Shown here one piece after another: positions 59,027-64,000 of a DNA stretch of 64,000 nucleotides. The first letter of the stretch is position 1, and every line of letters starts with the position of its first letter. The stretch comes from Azomonas macrocytogenes (GTDB taxonomy: Bacteria; Pseudomonadota; Gammaproteobacteria; Pseudomonadales; Pseudomonadaceae): contig NZ_JACHXI010000001.1 in assembly GCF_014191985.1 (NCBI RefSeq), forward strand, positions 186,001-250,000, in the 5' to 3' direction. The position numbers were made by a program, and so were the translations under genes. Under the pieces are notes generated by a model that was not told where the DNA came from, searched no databases, and saw only the letters and a list, made by a program, of their open reading frames with translations.

Positions 59027-59208
59027 TTATCCAGACGCTCATCTACATCGAGAGTACGGGCCTCGGTTTCCAGCATTACCGGTATTCCCGCCCGCACGGG
59101 AAAAGCCAGTCCGTCAGCCTTGCAAATGAGTTCGGTCTTGTCACTGGTCAGCTTCAGCGGCCCCTTGCAAAGAGGGCAGGCCAGGATATCGAGCAGTTTG
59201 GTGTCCAT
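59023..59208 (-). CDS. Trm112/YcaR-like small zinc-ribbon protein
   Basis: A 61-aa protein, [20 protein letters not shown], with one CPLC pair; the second pair of a full zinc ribbon is reduced. Homologues always sit between lpxK and kdsB. ATG at 59208 has AAGGA 6 bases upstream; a TTG two codons earlier is not used. The function is unclear. Confidence 0.9.
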   Translation of the reverse strand: MDTKLLDILACPLCKGPLKLTSDKTELICKADGLAFPVRAGIPVMLETEARTLDVDERLDK

Positions 59209-59255
59209 GGGCAATCCTTGGAATAACCGACCAGGCAGGTAGGTCGGGCAACTAA

Positions 59256-60260
59256 CTATAGGTGAGAGGGTAACAAGCGGGCCAGGCAGCTATCGAGCCG
59301 GGCGACAAACGCAAGCGAAGGTGCTGCATCCACTTGCAGGAAATACCAGTTCGGAGCAGCGAATCCCCGGCATTTGACCGCATCCTTTTCAGTCATGACC
59401 AACGGGAGTTCAGAGCCAAAATTCAACTGTTCCGGATAGTACGCGGCATGATCGGCGAAGGGATGCGCAATGGGGCGCCAGTGTAACCCTTCAAGCGTAG
59501 CGAAGAAACGCTGCGGGTTGCCGATACCGGCAACGGCATGTACTTGCTGTCCCGGAGGAAAATGGTCGAGCGGCAGAGCCGCGCCGGACACCATGGCGAC
59601 CAGTGCCGAAGGGCGTAAAAGAAAGGCGTAGCCGGCAGCGGAATCGGCAGCCTGACCATTCAGCAGAACCGCATCGACGCTTTGCAGCCGCTCCGCCGGC
59701 TCCCGCAAAGGCCCCGCAGGCAGGCAGCGAGCATTGCCCAGGCCACGCGTGGCATCGATTAGCACCAACTCTAGATCCCGCGCCAGGCGGTAATGCTGTA
59801 ATCCATCATCGCAAAGGATCAGATCGAGCGATTCGGCAGCCAGCAAGGCTTGTACCGCTCTTGGTCGATCAGGATCGATCATCAGCGGAACGCCTGTACG
59901 CTCGACGATCAGCAGAGGTTCATCTCCAGCCTGGTCGGCCGCTTGCCCCTCAAGGACGCGCCAGGGCAGCGCTGGTGGGCTGGCACCATAACCGCGACTG
60001 ACCACACCGACCTTCAGACCGCGATTTCGACAATGTTCGATCAGCCACAGGATCAATGGCGTCTTGCCGGTTCCGCCAAGTGTGATATTGCCCACGACAA
60101 TGACCGGCACCGGGGCTCGATAGATTTCGCCCTTCCCTGCGAGAAAACGCCGGCGCCTGCCATTCGCAATCCAGCGATACAGACGCTCCAGGGGAAACAG
60201 CAGGGCCAGCAAGGGATGTCCTCGATACCAGGCATGCTGCAGACGCTCGGCAAGCGACAT
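59256..60260 (-). CDS. lpxK: Tetraacyldisaccharide 4'-kinase
   Basis: Phosphorylates the lipid A precursor. The 334-aa protein has an N-terminal hydrophobic helix, and the P-loop [20 protein letters not shown], with [20 protein letters not shown] further on. Its start overlaps the exbD stop by 1 bp (TGATG). Confidence 0.97.
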   Translation of the reverse strand: MSLAERLQHAWYRGHPLLALLFPLERLYRWIANGRRRRFLAGKGEIYRAPVPVIVVGNITLGGTGKTPLILWLIEHCRNRGLKVGVVSRGYGASPPALPWRVLEGQAADQAGDEPLLIVERTGVPLMIDPDRPRAVQALLAAESLDLILCDDGLQHYRLARDLELVLIDATRGLGNARCLPAGPLREPAERLQSVDAVLLNGQAADSAAGYAFLLRPSALVAMVSGAALPLDHFPPGQQVHAVAGIGNPQRFFATLEGLHWRPIAHPFADHAAYYPEQLNFGSELPLVMTEKDAVKCRGFAAPNWYFLQVDAAPSLAFVARLDSCLARLLPSHL

Positions 60261-60694
60261 CAGGGAGTTGCCTCGGCCTCAGCTTCGGTCGTGGTAATGC
60301 GCAGATGGGCAAAGCCCAGTTTACCGGCAGCATCCATCGCCATGACCACTGACTGGTGCGGGGTCTTGCCGTCGGCACTGATCACCAGTGGCAGGCTATT
60401 GTCGCCACCGGATTCTTTGCTCAAGGCACCGACAAGCGTATTCAGATCATTGCTGAGCAGCGCATTGCCATTCAGTGAAAAGTTTCCCTGGGCGTCGACC
60501 AGAATCTCCAGTTGCCTGGGTTCGGCCTGGTCTGGCGGCGAGCCACTGGCGGCTTCCGGCAGTTCGACCTTCAGTTGAGTTTCCCGGTTAAACGTGGTGC
60601 TGACTACGAAAAACAGCAGCAGGATGAATACCACATCGATCAATGAAGCCAGATTGATCTCGACCTGATCCCGAGGTCTGCGCCGGAACTTCAC
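60260..60694 (-). CDS. exbD: ExbD/TolR-family biopolymer transport protein
   Basis: A 144-aa protein with one membrane helix (about 15-37) carrying the Asp in [20 protein letters not shown], needed for proton-driven energy transfer. GTG start overlaps the exbB stop (GTGA). A TonB gene is not next to it; lpxK linkage is typical of the Pseudomonas exbBD-lpxK operon. Confidence 0.93.
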   Translation of the reverse strand: MKFRRRPRDQVEINLASLIDVVFILLLFFVVSTTFNRETQLKVELPEAASGSPPDQAEPRQLEILVDAQGNFSLNGNALLSNDLNTLVGALSKESGGDNSLPLVISADGKTPHQSVVMAMDAAGKLGFAHLRITTTEAEAEATP

Positions 60695-61323
60695 GCCCGC
60701 TCCTCGTTCATATCGATTTCCCGCTCGCCCTGGGTCATTTCCACCAGTTTGATGGCCTCCTGCTCCATACCGATCACCAGTTCATCCACTCGCCGCTGCA
60801 GATAGCGATGGAAAAACAGGGCCGGAATTGCAACGAACAAACCAGCCGCCGTGGTGATAAGCGCCTTGGAAATACCACTGGCGAGCATGGATGCGTTGGA
60901 CATGCTTGAACCGACGAACGAGCTGAAAATCTCGATCATGCCCAGGACGGTACCCAGCAATCCCAGCAAGGGAGCCATGGCGGCGATGGTTCCCAGGGCA
61001 TTGAGGTAGCGTTCGAGGCTATGAATGACCCGTGCCGCGGCTTCCTCGATGCACTCTTTCATGATTTCCCGCCCATGCCTGGCATTACTCAACCCGACGG
61101 CGAACAGCTCGCCCAAGGGAGAATCGGCACGCAGCTCCTGCAGAAAAGTACTGGTCAGCTTCTTGTTCTGGATTCTTTTCCAGACTTGCTCCAGCAATTG
61201 AGGTGGCGCTACCCGGCTGCTACGCAACACCCACAAACGCTCGGCAATGATAGCCGTGGCTGCGATGGAGCAAAGGATGATCGGCAGCATGATCCAGCCG
61301 CCCGCTTTGACCAGTTCCCACAC
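60691..61323 (-). CDS. exbB: ExbB/TolQ/MotA-family proton channel protein
   Basis: A 210-aa membrane protein with three helices (about 6-28, 108-135, 150-180). GTIAAMAPLLGLLGTVLGMI is the family hallmark. The GTG at 61323 has GGGGAG 8 bases upstream and gives MWELVKAGGWIMLPI, as in P. aeruginosa; the frame is open 17 codons further without a site. It lies 68 bp after comEC. Confidence 0.93.
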   Translation of the reverse strand: MWELVKAGGWIMLPIILCSIAATAIIAERLWVLRSSRVAPPQLLEQVWKRIQNKKLTSTFLQELRADSPLGELFAVGLSNARHGREIMKECIEEAAARVIHSLERYLNALGTIAAMAPLLGLLGTVLGMIEIFSSFVGSSMSNASMLASGISKALITTAAGLFVAIPALFFHRYLQRRVDELVIGMEQEAIKLVEMTQGEREIDMNEERA

Positions 61324-61391
61324 AAGACGAACTCCCCGAGAAAATTGCGCAACTCTAGCATAGAGGCCACGCAATACCGACGGACTCTGTC

Positions 61392-63620
61392 TCAGTTTCT
61401 ACGCCAGAATCGCGCGCTTTCACGCAAGCCGTGCAACTCATCGAACTCCCCCAATTCGAAGGTCAGGGCACCTTTTTGCGCCGTGTCATAAAGCTGCATG
61501 CCAGCCGCCGTGGCGCGCTTGAGTACATCGGGATGAGGGTGGCCGAAATTGTTATGCAAGCCACGGGAAATCAAACCTTTCTCGGCGGCAACGGCAGCCA
61601 GGAACACAGCGGAAGAAGCGCTGCGACTGCCATGATGTGCCAGTAACAGCCAACGCGAAGTCAGATCCAGACCCGACGCCAGCAGCGCTGCCTCGGCTGG
61701 CCGATCGATATCGCCAGTCAGCAACAGGCGCTCACCCTTGGCCTCGACCATCAGCACACAGGATGCTTGATTACTGTTTTTGAAATCACGCCAACGCCAG
61801 AGCGTAAAGCGGACCCTGTTCCATTCCCAACGGGCGCCGGACTCACAATTTCGCGCGTGCAAAGATGGAGGCAATCGCTCTACCTCACCACTGATAACCG
61901 CGCGTATCGGCATCGACCTGGCAACCGCTTCGGCACCACCGGCATGATCCATATCGGCGTGGCTCAGCAGCAGCATGTCCAGACCGTCGACCCCCAATGA
62001 ATACAAGGACGGTGCAACCACGCGCTCGCCTATATCGAAATCGCCATGGCGCGGCCCAGCATCGTAAAGCAATGCATGCTCGCGGGTGCGTATCAGCACG
62101 GACAATCCCTGCCCCACATCCAACACCCAGACCTGTGCGTTTCCGTCAGCAGGCAAATGTCGATCAGCAAAGAATAGTGGCAAGCACAAGACGAGGCCCA
62201 GGCTGCGCAATGGCAGACCAGCTGGAAGCAGCAGCATCAGCACGCCACATGCGAGCAGCAACCATTCCAATAATGAGAGGCTCGGCGCTAGCCAGGCCGG
62301 TTGCCAGTTGGCAATCTGCTGTAAGAGATCGAACAGCCAGGCCGAGAACAGGCCGGCAAGCCATAACAGGGATTCGCCCAGGCCGGGTATGGGCAAGAGC
62401 ACTGTTCCCATCAACGCCAAGGGCACGACCAGAAAACCAACCCAAGGCACAGCCAGCAAATTGGCCAACGGCCCTGTCAGACTCACTGGCAACCCCAGCC
62501 CCAGCAGCAAAGGCAACAATCCCAGCGATGTGGCCCACTGGGCGCGTGGCAGACCTTGCCACCAGCGCCAGCTTCCAAGACGCCCAGCCAGGGTCAGGGC
62601 CAACAGCGCGACCGCACCGAAAGACAGCCAGAAGCCCGGCTGCAAACTGGCCAGCGGCTCGAACAATAGAACCAGATCCAACGCGGCCAGCAGCGGCAAC
62701 CAGATCCCCAGATGGCGAAAACGCAACCGCCAGAGCAAGACAATCGCGACCATGACACAGGCTCGCCGGACCGGAACCTCGAACCCGGCCAACCAGCCAT
62801 AAGCCAGCGCCCCAGCCAGCGCCAACGCACAGGCCCAGGGTAGCCAGGGCAGCTGCTGCGGCCAGAGTCCGCGCCGGACAAAAGCCATGACGACCAGGAA
62901 AATCAAGCCAGCCAGCATACTGACATGCTGACCGGAAATGACCATCAGGTGCACCGTGCCGGTCTCCTGCAAGACTCGCCAGTCCAGGCTGGACAGGCCG
63001 GAGTCGTCGCCAACCACCAAGGCAGCCAGGGCGCCTTCCCGACCATGGGCCTCTACCTTCATCAACCTGGTGCGTAATCCATCACGCAAGCCCTCGATCG
63101 CTCCAGCCGCCTCGAGCAACTCTCCAGCCTTGACCGTTCCGGTGGCACCGATACGGCGCGCCAGCAACCAGGCTTCGTAATCGAAAGAGGCCGGATTGAC
63201 CAGGCCATGCGGGCTTTTGAGCCGAGCGGCCAAACGCCAGCGCTCGCCGGCAGCGACCGGCGGACCGTCATACCAGGCCAGACGCAGACGCGTCGGCAAC
63301 CCTGGATGCCGGGAAGTCACACTGTCAAGCTCGAAGCGAACGACACCATCACGCCTGTCCGGCAGGCCTGTCACCCGACCTTCCAGCCAGAATGTTCTAC
63401 CTGAAAGCTCATCGGCCAGAGTATCGTCCAGTGCCCAGTGAGCGCTCAGGCAGGCCCAGCAGAAGCCCAGCCCCAGCAGCCCCAAAGGCCGAAGCCGATC
63501 GAAAAACAGCAAAACCCCCATTCCCGCTGCCACCAGCAACAGCATCCAGACAGGTGGCAAACCAGGCAACAACCGCAGCAAGGCCAACCCTGCAGCCAGC
63601 GCCAACATCCCTGTGCGCAT
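61392..63620 (-). CDS. comEC: ComEC/Rec2-type DNA uptake channel protein
   Basis: Inner-membrane channel for single-stranded DNA in natural transformation. The 742-aa protein has about ten helices, the Competence domain (about 210-475), an N-terminal DUF4131-like part, and a C-terminal metallo-hydrolase domain (about 500-740) with LLLSHADMDHAGGAEAVARS, LLLTGDIDRPAEAALL and LLAHHGSRSASS. The ATG at 63620 has GGGAG at the right distance; the ATG at 63644 has a weaker site. Confidence 0.93.
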   Translation of the reverse strand: MRTGMLALAAGLALLRLLPGLPPVWMLLLVAAGMGVLLFFDRLRPLGLLGLGFCWACLSAHWALDDTLADELSGRTFWLEGRVTGLPDRRDGVVRFELDSVTSRHPGLPTRLRLAWYDGPPVAAGERWRLAARLKSPHGLVNPASFDYEAWLLARRIGATGTVKAGELLEAAGAIEGLRDGLRTRLMKVEAHGREGALAALVVGDDSGLSSLDWRVLQETGTVHLMVISGQHVSMLAGLIFLVVMAFVRRGLWPQQLPWLPWACALALAGALAYGWLAGFEVPVRRACVMVAIVLLWRLRFRHLGIWLPLLAALDLVLLFEPLASLQPGFWLSFGAVALLALTLAGRLGSWRWWQGLPRAQWATSLGLLPLLLGLGLPVSLTGPLANLLAVPWVGFLVVPLALMGTVLLPIPGLGESLLWLAGLFSAWLFDLLQQIANWQPAWLAPSLSLLEWLLLACGVLMLLLPAGLPLRSLGLVLCLPLFFADRHLPADGNAQVWVLDVGQGLSVLIRTREHALLYDAGPRHGDFDIGERVVAPSLYSLGVDGLDMLLLSHADMDHAGGAEAVARSMPIRAVISGEVERLPPSLHARNCESGARWEWNRVRFTLWRWRDFKNSNQASCVLMVEAKGERLLLTGDIDRPAEAALLASGLDLTSRWLLLAHHGSRSASSAVFLAAVAAEKGLISRGLHNNFGHPHPDVLKRATAAGMQLYDTAQKGALTFELGEFDELHGLRESARFWRRN

Positions 63621-63761
63621 AACGACTCCCGGAATCCATTCCAAGGATCGCGGCGAAACTCCTATCGCCGCCCCTTATTTTTCGAACGCTTTAGCCCGAT
63701 GTATTCACAAACAATCAGCGGGCAGCACCGGGCGATTCCGCTCAGAGCTGCACATCGCGAC

Positions 63762-64000
63762 TCAGAATTTCAGTTCGAAGGCATCCGCATCCTGATAGGC
63801 CGGAAAGCGTTGACGGAACGCTGCCAGATCGGCGCCTTTGAGCGTGACATGAAAGACTCCGTCGGCATCGCCGGGTGCGACCAAAGGATCGCCATGAAAA
63901 TCCAGCACCTGGCTATCGCCGCTGTAAGGATACTCATTGCCATCGCTGCCTATGCGGTTTACCGCTGCGACATAACAGAGATTTTCGATGGCTCGCGCCG
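63762..64000 (-). CDS. Omega-amidase/nitrilase-family hydrolase, C-terminal part
   Basis: Only the last 79 residues are inside the window, ARAIENLCYVAAVNRIGSDG to QDADAFELKF, ending at the stop 63762-63764. The ARAIEN and NRIG segments and the YSGDSQVLDFHGDPL part match the carbon-nitrogen hydrolase family, most like YafV omega-amidase. The catalytic Cys lies outside. It precedes comEC by 141 bp. Confidence 0.85.
   Translation of the reverse strand, partial: ARAIENLCYVAAVNRIGSDGNEYPYSGDSQVLDFHGDPLVAPGDADGVFHVTLKGADLAAFRQRFPAYQDADAFELKF

Overview
The window looks like a chromosome segment of a Pseudomonadaceae member (Pseudomonas sensu lato). Gene content, gene order and protein lengths (CheY 124 aa, FliA 247, FliN 157, FliM 323, FliR 258, FabF 414, FabD 312, EtfB 249) match what I know of Pseudomonas aeruginosa. 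The arrangement differs from P. aeruginosa: fliE-fliJ and fliK-cheW form one continuous block here, with pyrF, not fleQSR, next to fliE. No tRNA, rRNA, prophage, CRISPR array or defence locus is visible.

Region 1 (1-29191, all minus strand) is a polar flagellum and chemotaxis supercluster. In transcription order it runs fliEFGHIJ, an HsbA/HsbR/Hpt signalling module, fliK, fliLMNOPQR-flhB, flhA-flhF-fleN-fliA, cheYZAB, motCD, parC/parP-like genes and cheW, which is cut by the window edge. Sigma-54 type promoters (GG-N10-GC) lie in front of fliE and flhA. The 521-bp flhB-flhA gap holds three REP doublets (REPINs) alternating with two decayed copies of the flhB 3' end. This is the most unusual structure in the window.

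Region 2 (29326-41392) is mixed. It holds pyrF, a small DUF2897 protein, a three-gene periplasmic/lipoprotein operon, the electron-transfer flavoprotein genes etfBA facing ETF:ubiquinone oxidoreductase, two small minus-strand genes (DUF4823 lipoprotein, DUF1285), a class V aminotransferase, tatD, pilZ and holB. A 136-bp palindromic element flanked by 7-bp direct repeats sits downstream of etfA.

Region 3 (41385-63620) is a conserved cell-envelope, lipid and nucleic-acid block: tmk, mltG, pabC, fabF, acpP, fabG, fabD, plsX, rpmF, yceD, maf, sppA, a HAD phosphatase, rluC, rne with a long leader, murB, a low-molecular-weight phosphatase, kdsB, a Trm112-like protein, lpxK, exbD, exbB and comEC. 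Many neighbours overlap by ATGA or GTGA, which points to translational coupling. The window ends inside an omega-amidase/nitrilase-family gene.

Most of the window is conserved core genome. I see no complete new multi-gene system. The observations worth following are the REPIN/flhB-tail array, the palindromic insertion near etfA, the four-fold motif in the CheA linker, the placement of the Hpt-HsbR-HsbA module inside the flagellar cluster, and the long rne leader.
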